A DNA stretch of 64,000 nt, taken from assembly GCF_015706575.1 (NCBI RefSeq), contig NW_024037058.1, forward strand, positions 14,467,547-14,531,546, written 5' to 3'. The position numbers and the translations under genes were made by a program. The number at the start of each line of letters is the position of its first letter. Position 1 is the stretch's first letter. Positions 33,875 to 44,400 of the stretch are shown one piece after another. Below the pieces are notes generated by a model that worked only from the letters and a program-made list of their open reading frames with translations, was not told the DNA's origin and did no database searches. This stretch comes from Patiria miniata. Its lineage: Eukaryota > Echinodermata > Asteroidea > Valvatida > Asterinidae.

Positions 33875-33882
33875 ATATAAGG
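33875..33882 (+). promoter_or_regulatory. Possible TATA element of the rhodopsin-type receptor
   Basis: ATATAAGG lies 62 bases before the ATG at 33944, which would allow a 5' UTR of about 30-40 bases. The start context GCCATGG is favourable. A possible acceptor (CATCATTTCAG at about 33919-33929) offers an alternative in which the 5' UTR is spliced. Confidence 0.35.
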
Positions 33883-33943
33883 CTCCTCATCAAAGGTACG
33901 AGCAAGCACTGGTTTTACATCATTTCAGTACTTTTGATTCGCC

Positions 33944-35098
33944 ATGGCCGACGCGATGACATGCGACCCTAACACTGTGAAAGACGTGCTTAACCTAACC
34001 GATGAAGCAGATGCATTAAAATGGGAGTACCCGGTTGCCCATATTCCCCTTTTGACTGTCGTCTTGCCTTTCCTACTTCTGCTTGGCCTGTTCTCTAACG
34101 GAACATTCTTATTCGTAGTTTTCCGCGTTCGGTGGATGCGTACTATCGTCAATCTGTACTTGGTCAACTTGGCCGTGGCCGACTTACTCTACCTGTCAGT
34201 CAGTTCACTAGATAAACTCGGTCGATACATGGCGTCTCGCGTGTTGGACGACCAATTCACCCTGGGTAAAGCTGGCTGTATTCTCGTGTACTTCACCTCT
34301 GATACAGCCAGCTTGGCATCCCTCACCGTAGTGACCCTGATTTCTATCGAGAGGTATCAGGCCATCTGCCGACCCGTACGGCACCGTTTGGCCCGTAGCT
34401 GGCGGCGCGCAGCTGTACACCTTGCCACAGGATGGTGCGTATCACTGCTATACGCCGGCTGCCTCGTTCCGGGAACAAGCGTCTTTGACACGTCCTGCGT
34501 TATTTGGCCCGACGCTCCTCGCTACTCGACCTATCCTCGCACGGTGGGATTCTGTGCGGGGCTGAACGAAGCTGCCGTCAACGCCGTCAACGGGGCACAA
34601 ACATTGCCCTTCTTTATAACTCTGGTCATCAACGCCGTGCTTTTTGCAAAGATCAACAAGCAGCTAAACCGCACGAAACCAGGGAACGAGGAACCAACAT
34701 TTTCCCGGGCTGTATCGCGCCGTCAAGCCCATGTCCGGCACCAAGTATCTCGAATGCTGCTCCTGAATGGTGTGGTGTCTTTCCTCTGTCTTGCGCCCTG
34801 GGAGATCACATCTTTCTCAACGATGCTATCGGGACTCATTAGGCCCGAATCACCGATCCTGAACAGGGAACAGCATCTTATTCTGGCCCAAGTGATGCGT
34901 TCATTCGTGTACCTCAACTCTTGTATCAATCCGCTGGTTTACAACGCGGCCAATTCGCGCTACCGGAAAGCTTTCCGTCTGGCTCTTTGCCCTTGCTCTC
35001 GAAGGAAAGTCGAACCCGCAAATCAACCAGAGACACGTCGACGTCAAGTTACCTCACGTACAGCTTTTGAATCCAACCACCAAAGCAATCCACGCTAA
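33944..35098 (+). CDS. Rhodopsin-family (class A) peptide-type GPCR, intronless
   Basis: A single 384-codon open frame with all seven transmembrane segments. Key positions are visible: SNGTF in TM1, LAVADLLYL in TM2, GKAGC at the start of TM3, IERYQAICRP (the E/DRY motif as ERY) after TM3, CLAPWE in TM6 (C-x-x-P, with Leu in place of the usual Trp) and NSCINPLVYN in TM7. N-glycosylation sites precede TM1 (NLTD), and a cysteine pair in CPCSRRK after TM7 suggests palmitoylation. The overall pattern resembles neuropeptide receptors (neuromedin-U/TRH/ghrelin-type), but I cannot assign a ligand. It likely signals through G proteins at the plasma membrane. An unbroken frame with good motifs argues for a functional gene, not a retrocopy relic. 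Confidence 0.9.
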   Translation: MADAMTCDPNTVKDVLNLTDEADALKWEYPVAHIPLLTVVLPFLLLLGLFSNGTFLFVVFRVRWMRTIVNLYLVNLAVADLLYLSVSSLDKLGRYMASRVLDDQFTLGKAGCILVYFTSDTASLASLTVVTLISIERYQAICRPVRHRLARSWRRAAVHLATGWCVSLLYAGCLVPGTSVFDTSCVIWPDAPRYSTYPRTVGFCAGLNEAAVNAVNGAQTLPFFITLVINAVLFAKINKQLNRTKPGNEEPTFSRAVSRRQAHVRHQVSRMLLLNGVVSFLCLAPWEITSFSTMLSGLIRPESPILNREQHLILAQVMRSFVYLNSCINPLVYNAANSRYRKAFRLALCPCSRRKVEPANQPETRRRQVTSRTAFESNHQSNPR

Positions 35099-38000
35099 GC
35101 AAGTTGGACGACGTCGAGATTCAAAATTCACAAGTTCTGTGAGATTATCGACCTCCCAAACTACGGAACAAAATATTACATGCCTCTCACCATGGAGGTG
35201 GGAATCGGGATTAGAACCAGGGGGATTTTCATGCTAACGCCTTTTATTCCTACCTCCATGCTCTCACAAAACATGTTGTTGGTCCCAGAAGGTCAGCCCA
35301 GTCTACTCTTTGTACCTATCTGCCTGACTGTCACTTGTGAATTAGACTTGCTTATAAATAACCTCACCTTTGCCAAAACGTTTGACTCAGATCTGGGGTC
35401 AACTCTACAATGTTGATGACCAATTCCTAAATGGAAGTAGTCCATTACCGTGTAGAAAGCTACTAAAGGTGAAGGGCTAGAAGGAGGACAGAAAGAACAT
35501 TTAACGAAAGCGAAGAACAGATTTACCTTTTCAGATGGAAAAGAAATTCTCTTAAAAGACTGATGAAGTCACAGCAATGAAGGATACCAAGCCTCAAACA
35601 ATGAGTTCCACAAAGATGCCACGCGTGGGAAAAAAATTTCATAAATAGTTATACAACTTATACAAGGATCGCTAGTATGAGTGTGATGAGACTGCAAACT
35701 TGCAAACTGAGCCCTCCGCTCACATACCTAAAGCCACGTAGAAGCATTTGCAGTTACCCAGTTACCTACCTATTTGACGAGTTAATCCTTGCTCAAAACG
35801 AAGATAGGACTAGTAACAAATACCCTACGGCGTTATTCCGCCTGAAACGGTATCGGAATAAAACAATTATTGAAGGTGGTTTAGAAAATATGCTGCGAAG
35901 TTTTATACGTGCCTTCATTTACAATGGAATCTAGTCACGAGACCACAAAGATTGTGCATACATTTTCGATGTGTTCTCAAACAATATCTACTGAGCTGAA
36001 ACTCCAACAAGTTTGTTGTGCACCCTTCTTAAGATTTTGAGCACATGTGGCTTCAAACGGAAGAAAAATGTAGAAAAGAAAAGTTCCAATGCATGTATCT
36101 CTAACTAACATAGTAATCAATGCGTATGAAGGTTGCGGTTGTTAGTTGTTGTGAGTATTTCTTTTTTTTTCATTTTATAGTTACTTTTTTCAAATATGTT
36201 AGCTAAAATGTTATCATAATGTGATATCGGGGCCTTTTTCAAAATTCGAAATTCAAACTTTTTTTCAAAATTTGAAAAGAAGTTATGTTTCGACACGACA
36301 ATAATGCAGCAATGGCTTTTTCTTGTCAACATAGGGGGCATACTGGTTCCCGGTCCCTCCATTCAACCTTCGTACTTCAAATGTAGCGGGACCAGTTAAC
36401 GGGTAATCAATTAGGAATACATTATGTATGCAAATTGTTTGCAGGACTAGCATATGTCTGATTCCCGCCCCTAAATATAAAATCACAACAACTGCTGGTT
36501 CCCCAGTCAACACTGGGGGAAACAGCTGCTTGAATAATTCGCTAAGCTAGAGCTACAGGGGGCTTGAACGTCACCAATCAAGTTTCTTTCACTCGACAAT
36601 CTGGTTTTTAAATGCATCAAACAATGTATGGAACTTACATCGTGTGCCGCTCGTTTTGACGATCAAAACCGCACTTGGTAACGTTTTCAGATTGCAAAAT
36701 GTCCCTTGATGAATTCCCACTCCAGGGTTGATTCATCAGCAGTGTAATCGAATTCCTGAGTTACTAAGCAAAATTACGTTGGCACACTGTGAGAGATCTA
36801 TACACCTTCAATCATGTTGTACTTACTGTGATGTATGGACGTGGCAAGGCAGCCAGCCTGCCTATGTTTGTTTTAGGTGGACGCTATTGGACTTGTTTTC
36901 CTGCGGACAAAAGTGAATAATGAATAGTCCGGTTCCTGATGCATACATTGGCCTCAATTGAAAGGCCGTGCACGGCGTAGTGAGCTTTGATGGGGTGGTT
37001 GATGGCCAAGAAGGACTTTACAAACAACTGCGATGAGTGGGTTTTAATTTAGTAGTTGCAAAATAAAAAAATCGATGATTGATGATTGATACAAATAAAC
37101 AAGTGCGGTGTGTGTCTCAAAGTATCGTCCGTTACTCAACCAAAGACTCCATAGTTGTGTGTTTGATAAAAGGTAAAGGCAAAGGTACCCATAGCCATTA
37201 TTGGCCGTAGGGGCAGTGGGATGTTAGAGTTCCACTGAGTCTTGGGCGCGGCATATGTGTTTGATAGTGCGGATTAAAACCAAAAAAATATGTCTGATGT
37301 TGTCCATTAGTTAAAGGGGCATTACGGCCTGAAATCCCCGAAAATGTCATGTTTTGGGTTGTTTACTTATGCTATTGGTTGAAAGAAAGCTCACCTAATG
37401 TCTAACCGTTCCCGATAAAAGACCCGGTCGTTTACATCGGATGCAATGTACGCATACGTGTTTCCTGTCGTTTTCATTCAATGTATTCAATGTTTTGAAT
37501 TCGGCGAAGCCCTGAATGGGTGTGCGCAAGCGTTGACATGACGCACACACGCGCGCAGTTGCTATAATTCGCCGGTTCAGTGCGCGACATCGCGTAGCTG
37601 CAATCGGCTGATTGAGAACGTGTCTCGGACGCTGAATTTGGGCGCCGGCACAATTCGGCAACCTTTGAATTGAAATCGAGATCCTAGAATAAAGCTTTAT
37701 AGGGTTAGTTAAGCGCCCTTCTCTAGGTGTTGAGCAATTTTGTTGCTCAAACGAACATAATGCACAAATTACAAATGATGTACCTTTAATTATTTTTGTG
37801 CGTGTGAGAAACAACATTTACGCGTAATATCGTAATGTCACACTAGTCATAGGTGGCTGTGGATCACAGCAAATAATGTCAATAATGAAACCGACACTAT
37901 TATTTTGACAAAAATGATCAAAATAGGTACCAAATGATGAATTCTAATTCAAAAATGCAACAACAAAAAACACCAATTGGTTATTTCCACAGTCGCCCTA

Positions 38001-38700
38001 ACAATAATTTCCTGTCTGATGACGTCATTATAAAACGTTGCAAAGAAATGTTCTTGTTCAAAAAATTTTTTGGGCAAGTCGGTAAAATTTCAACAACTGG
38101 TTTTAAAATTAAATATAAACTACTTTATCGGACGTGCTACTAAATTGCGCCCTCTTCGTTGATGACATCATGACATATTTCCAGATTACTATTACTCACT
38201 GACCATTTCCTGTATTATTATTGCTGTAGTAAAATACTTCCATTTTCAAGTTATATTCTTTATCATTGCACCTCTGGTAACTCCGGAAGTATGGTCTAGC
38301 GGTTTTGTGCCCGGGAATCAAAATTGTTGCCCAAGCTAATGTCTACCAGCTCAAAACAAAACTGAACCCAAGAATCAATTCAGTTCAAGAGATGAGAGTT
38401 GAAAGTATGTTGTCAAGTTTTGACCTTAAAGTGTCCAAGAAATGAATTTTTCTGAGGAACACATTTTGTACAACTTTCTACTCCTCTCAAAATGTATGAA
38501 AAATGTTTGACATCCCCTTTTATAAGGTTAATTGTATTCAAATGTGCACATCTTTAAACACTTTAAAAATTTCCAATGCAGGCCGCTAATGCTGTAATGT
38601 CATTTCAGGAAGACACTGTTCAGTTATGGGGTTTTCTGTTCAAATGAGAACCCAAAAATCTGCTCATTGAAAACATTAGAGAGAAAAGTTTGCACATGGC
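35099..38700. other. Non-coding DNA with dispersed repeats
   Basis: No supported exon. 37313-37460 is a diverged copy of the repeat at about 1240-1440 (GGGGCATTACGGCCTGAAAT). 37155-37255 carries a recurrent GGTACCCATAGCCATTATTG segment typical of a dispersed repeat. 36700-36930 and 38150-38700 show only short frames. Confidence 0.5.
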
Positions 38701-38716
38701 GTTAAGCCATGTACTC

Positions 38717-39345
38717 AGTGGCGTAGCCACGGGGGGGGGGGGGGACAGCTCCCCCCCCCCCATGAAACCTTGTCGCCCCCAAGTCCCCCCCCCCCCCCCC
38801 CACTGAGATTTTGAGTTTCCAAAAAAATTATCATTGATCTACATGACGCCCCCCCCCCATGAAATGTTCGGTCATTATGCGCATTATGTGCCCATTTTCA
38901 GGGCGCATTTGTAAGGGTTTTGGGGCTTGGTTTTCATATTCCTCGTTCATATCAGAATTCTCTATACCAATTTGGGAAATGGTTACTGAAAACAAATTAT
39001 CCGAAATGTTAGGGCCAGTTTTGTTTTCATCTCGAGGGGGCACACTTATGTCCGCAAAAGGGGCACTTGTGTAAAACTGGGGGGAAGGTCCCCTCCCCCC
39101 CTCCTTCCCGGTTCCACTTGGGACTTTGTTTTCATATTCCTCGTTTATATCAAAAATATCTATACCATTATTGGGATATGGTTACTTATTAGAAATATTA
39201 ACATACTTTAAGGGCATTTTTGTGGTATCTTGAGGGGGCACTTTACTGTCCGAAGGGGCACATTTATGGTCGAAAAAGGGGCACTTTGGAAAATCTGGGG
39301 GCAAATGCCCCCCAGCCCCCCGGTTCCGCCGCCCCTGAGGACAGT
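38717..39345. repeat. Poly-G/poly-C dispersed repeat, several partial copies
   Basis: It begins CAGTGGCGTAGCCACGGGGG and ends CCGGTTCCGCCGCCCCTG. In between, phrases such as GGGGGCACACTTATGTCCG and TCATATTCCTCGTT occur twice or more, showing internal duplication. Related sequence is at 8.8 kb and 50.5-50.85 kb. Confidence 0.65.
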
Positions 39346-39919
39346 GAAATCACAGCACAGGACCTGCATAGAGTGACGTGTTTTTATTAACCGTTGCAAT
39401 TTATGCTCCCTCTATTCCTTTTACAAAAAAAATGACATACAGACAGACTAACATCAGATACAGTAGGATCTTTTAATATAGTATTGGTGAATGTTAGCGC
39501 GAACTTTAGTAAGGCCAACGTGGAAACAGGAGGACTGATAAGGCCATCAAAAATGGTCTTCAAAAAGACGGCAGCTAGAACTGTGTCACTGTTTGGATAT
39601 AGAGGCTATTAAAAAGAATGGAAAAAATACTGAATTGATAAAATTACTTTAAACTTTCGATGCAGAAAACAAGTCAGAATCTCTGAAGACGACAAACGTC
39701 ATCGGCTGTCTGGAAACCATGACAACGGGGAAATGGAATAAGGCCCGAAATGTATTGCGTTTACTTTAATAGCTCCCAGAGGTTTTTTCACGTTAAGAAC
39801 ATTTGAAGAGAGGTTTGTTTAAAGTGGGGAAAGTTACATTGTTAAATGCCTCAAATAATATACTGACGTGCACATTTGACGTCCAATATTATGCCATTCT
39901 TCATAATCTATATAAGCTC

Positions 39920-39946
39920 TGACGTCATCGTTTGAAAGTATATAAG
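39920..39946 (+). promoter_or_regulatory. CRE (TGACGTCA) and TATA box (TATATAAG)
   Basis: A perfect cAMP-response element TGACGTCA is at 39920-39927 and TATATAAG at 39939-39946, about 50 bases before the ATG at 39997. Further TGACGT/GACGTC words lie at 39860-39885. The spacing suits a genuine TATA-driven promoter for the receptor fragment that follows. Confidence 0.5.
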
Positions 39947-39996
39947 AACATCTGCCGCATGAAAGAGAAGTCCCATTTAGCCGTTGAAGTACAAAC

Positions 39997-40138
39997 ATGG
40001 ATTTATCTATCTTTTCACTCAGTGGTTCAGGCAGCAAGACCCACGGAGCTTTTGCACTGAACAAATCATTATGGTTCAATTTAAGTTTGATCGTGATGAT
40101 AGTGTTGGGATCGGTGGGCAACGGTCTGTGCTGCTACG
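39997..40138 (+). pseudogene. N-terminal fragment (TM1) of a rhodopsin-type GPCR
   Basis: From ATG at 39997 the frame encodes 47 residues: a short polar N-terminus followed by LSLIVMIVLGSVGNGLCCYA, a transmembrane segment with the GN motif of class A receptor TM1. Homology then stops: within a few bases the sequence becomes retropepsin-like in the next frame, and the receptor frame ends at TGA (40159-40161). No TM2-TM7 is seen downstream. Either it is a truncated gene, or the remaining exons lie beyond a very long intron. A motif-bearing promoter precedes it. Confidence 0.5.
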
Positions 40139-40408
40139 CAGCTACTAGTGGATACTGGTGAAACCAATACGGTACTTTCTCCGAAGTTGTTCTACGAGAT
40201 CCCCCCAAGTAAAAGACTCAGGCTTGTGAGGGAAGGAACAGGTGTAGGGACAGCGAGTGGTGGGCTATTGGAGACTAATAAGGCAACACCTACATCGAAA
40301 TATAGGGAAGGCAGAATCACCTACATAGTTAATGCAGTACATGTATTTAGCAACATTGGCCAATTGGACGGACTCCTGGGCATGGACTTCTTAATACAGA
40401 CAAAATGA
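40139..40408 (+). pseudogene. Retropepsin-like fragment from a retroelement Gag-Pol
   Basis: The frame reads LLVDTGETNTVLSPKLFYEI, with the DTG catalytic triad typical of aspartic proteases of LTR retroelements, then a TASGG segment and ends with LLGMDFLIQTK and a stop. Only about 88 residues are present, with no adjacent reverse transcriptase, integrase or LTR, so it is a dead fragment or an exonised piece. It directly follows the TM1 fragment. Confidence 0.65.
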
Positions 40409-41437
40409 AGTTTAAATTTTCAGACTCTGGAGCTGAAAATTTGTAACAAAATAAAATGTACAGATACCAAGGGAGGCAGATTTTGTGCCAGATTGATTGT
40501 GGCTTTCAATATTCACGTACAAGTTGAATCTTTTTTTAATTTTTTTATTTTAATAACCAAACAAGAGAAGGAATGAAGTCGACTGTTTTTAAATCGATGC
40601 AGTATATTTCACTCATCCCTTTCCACTCCACGGATTCATATGTTACCCCCCCCCCCAAAAAAAAACAGGGGGGGGGGAGAATGCCCCATATCCTCTGATT
40701 ATGAGTCTCAAACTGTAACCACGAGGTCACAATCCCCAAACAATGGATTTTGGAAATAAAATGTCTTTCATCTGACTAAATATGTTGCACAACACTTTGT
40801 TTGCTCAGCAGGTTCGATATATTTGACACAAATCATCAGAAACACGGGAATATGCTTTGTAGGGATTCTTAAATAAACATCTGACAATGTCTGACAAGAA
40901 CGGAAGGAAAGCTAACAAAGTAGGCTGCAAGAGTCACTGAAAGACATTATTTCTATGAAATATCGACTACAGGATGATCCTGAATTGTGCGCATATCGGC
41001 TACATATATGCATTCAGATATGCAAATAACTGTACAAACGCTGTAAAATATTTTGAGCTATCCGTAGGTTTGTACACAAGCATGGTTGTGCCTGGAAGAC
41101 TACATTGTGCAGCTCTCTCATAGTTTTATACACAGGTAGCTACATGTATACGCTTGCATCCCACTCTGGTTAGTCTATGATCAGCACCCTGAGTGTATAC
41201 ACGTACATGATGAATCGGCAGTGTCTCAGATGTTGGTATATTATCTTGCCCTCCACAGTAACTGAACCCCAAAACGCCCTAAACAAAGTTATGTTCCTAT
41301 TATTGTCAATAAAACCTTGATCAACATCTCTTCTTCCAAACTCTAAGTCTGCTGCATTTCAGTTTTGCAGGGTGGGGGTTCAATGTCTGGGGTTTCGTAG
41401 CTTCCCTTCAGCTTCAAATCCAGGATGCAACTGGGTG
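40409..41437. other. Non-coding DNA
   Basis: A C-run/A-run/G-run patch lies at 40647-40678. No exon is supported. This is the region 3' of THOC7 on the minus strand and may include its 3' UTR. Confidence 0.45.
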
Positions 41438-44400
41438 TCATTTCTCGTTCAAACTGGTGTCCATGGAACTGTCTAGCGTGGTTTCCATTGGCACTTCCTT
41501 TCCCTTGTCATCCTCTGTGGTTCGACAAATAGCAAGAAAATTATACTTGGTTATAATTCCACTGGGACATGTGGGTAATGACTGTGATTCATAATACATT
41601 GTGCAACAAAGTGTTTGCCTCAAAAAGGCTATTGTCAATTTCACAGTCAATGCATCATGCATGTCTTCGTCCTAGATTAGATTTTTTCATTTTGTTCCCC
41701 TCATGCAAATCTAGGCTTGGGAACTTTGACACTCAGACCTAAGAAATTCAAGCATTCTCCAAGTAATAATGATAATAATAATAATAATAGCAGGTTCTTA
41801 TAAAGCGCACATATCCTAAACAAAGCTAGATCAAGGCGCTTGACAAAAAAAAATACAAAAAAATTAATGAATTAATGAGCTCTGAATAGTTCTGTCTTCA
41901 AACATTTCCTAAATGTTGTCACCGAGCCAGACTGGCGGATTGCTTGAGGGAGCTTGTTCCACAGATGGGGGCCAGAATAACCAAAGGCACCCTGGCCAAT
42001 CGATTTGTTGCAGATGGGAAAGTGTTGTTGAGTCTTGTAGTTTACGGAGTCGGCTGTCGCGGTGATAGAAGGTGAGGAGATTGTTCAGGTAGACGGGTGC
42101 TGAGGAGTGAATGCATTTCCAGACGAAGAGCATGATTTTGAACTTGATTCTCTCGGAAACTGGAAGCCAATGAAGTTCATGAAGGATAGGGGTGATGTGT
42201 TGAAATTTGCCGGTTCCAGATATTAAGCGGGCTGCATGATTTTGGATTTGCTGTAATTTAACATATTTTTAAAGCGCTTTATTTATGCTAATATTCAGGC
42301 TTGATTTATACTCAGAATTTCTTGGGTCCAGGTGTCAAAATTGGCTTAAACCCTTGCCACAACTCAGTGTAAGTCATCATGACGGAAATAACTGCATTAT
42401 TCACATCATCCAAACCCTGAAAGAAGTTTCAGATCTCACCTTCCAGTATTCTCTGTAGTTCCTGGATGGAGCTGATGAGGACGTGAAACTGCTTCCTGCG
42501 ATCTTCCAGCTATAGGCATTGTAAATACAGATTTTAAAATATGTTAGGATGGGAACTGCTCAGTCTATAACCCTGTCAAGACCACACTTTTCTAAGTAAC
42601 GAGTTTTCCAAATGAAACATTTTTTGGGCCAGTATCACATTTTTTTTAATGTTTCCATGCGTCGCTAAGAAACAACGGCTGAAGATGCTGTCCATTGTGC
42701 AGCCGTTTTGGGAATTTCACTTTTGTTTCTAGCCACAATGGTGGCAAATCAGGATTAAATAGGCGACAAAAAGTACTTCTGCTTCCAATTACATGGCATT
42801 TGAAAATAGGGTAGGTAGGTAGGGAATTATTATTTTTTTGGCCAATTATATTTTGTGTACGATCATATGAAGGCGTCTGCGTTTAGTCAAGGGTAAAAGG
42901 TAAAATAATTAGGGTGTTTTTTTCTTATTTTTCCCATAAAAAAAATTAGGGTAGGGGCTCTCAGAAAAGAATGGGTAGGGAAACCGGAAGCAGAACTCTT
43001 TTTTTGGGCCTTAATGTATTACATCATTCATGTTCAGGCAAACATTCTTAGCAAAGGTGAAAAAAAGGCATTATGTTATAAAACATTAATGTCATCCTTT
43101 ATATTAAAAAAAACGTATCTTTTGCATCAATGACTGCAAAAAACAATAAATCAACAGTAATAAACCAAAAATAGTACAATAAAGTGGACTATACACAGAC
43201 AGGGATTCTACCTTTTGTTCCAGGGTCTGTTTGCTGTGTTTGAGATTTGACAGCTCTCGATCAAGGTCCTCTAGTTTTCTGAAATAAAAGGGAAAAGCGA
43301 GTGTTGATTATTAAGGGAATAAATGTGTGTTACGTCGGTATTAAACACTCAGTTTAAAACCGGTGTAAGTCTGGATGGGCGATAATTACCTGAGGCGAAG
43401 CCGAGGGTAATTATCACTCATCCAGACTCACATGCATGTTCCCGACAGGCGGGAATCAATCACAGTTGATCTGTGTGAAGTTCCAACGTTGTGCGTGCAT
43501 CCGGACCATCTAAGTTTATTGTGAAGCATCACTGCATTGTGGATAACATGAGCATGGTTGCGATTATTCTGTGTCGAGATGCTGCTTGTTCTATGAGAAT
43601 CACAAGATTTCTCAGTTTCTTGACCTGAGCATCATTATTTCTCTGCTTGATGCCGATGGGTCTGTTACGGCGCAAGCAATCGCAGGTTGACCCGAGCGCC
43701 ACTTTAGGGAACCAAATCTAAATCTAGCCTTGGACTAAAACTAATCTTGATAATTGGAGTTCTAAGAGTCGACCAGACAAGACACTTACTTCATGGATTC
43801 CTTGCGATCTGGTTGGTTCTTGATGACCTTGGCTAAGGCGTCATATTCCTGCCTGTTCTTGCGCACTCTCTTGGCGTCCTGTACTTGGAGTTTGCAAGCA
43901 GAGATCTTGGCATAAGCCTCCTTTATGCTCTGCTCTGTTGGACAAATGAATAAAGAAGACAGTCGAGTCTTGTTAATACAAACTCGTTCGGACCTAGCCC
44001 AATTGTTTGTTATATCAGAATTGTGTATTAAGAGGAACATCAGTCCCATTCGTTGTGCACATAAATGCACAGTCTGGACTAAGGCTTTATGTTTGTTATA
44101 ACCAGAATTTTGTATTAACAGAGTTTGTACAAACGAGATTCGACTGTAGTAAAAAACTTGATTTTGCAACTTTTCAGTTTGTAGATGCAGATGGCATAAT
44201 GGTAGTCTATGTACATATGATTTAGTAAAGTCAACTCCGATTGGCCGGCGCGCGGCTTGCATATATGTCTGCATGTTTGGACATATCAGACGTTATACAG
44301 GAGACTTGGCTCCGTGGATAACGGGTGATACTCAGACTAACATAATGGCCCATAATTTGCATATTCATCAATTAAATATACATACTTGAAAAAGGAGCAT

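Noticed and set aside
44007..44225. Plus-strand frame antisense to THOC7
   Set aside because: It is a dispersed repeat with an inverted copy at 63.4 kb.
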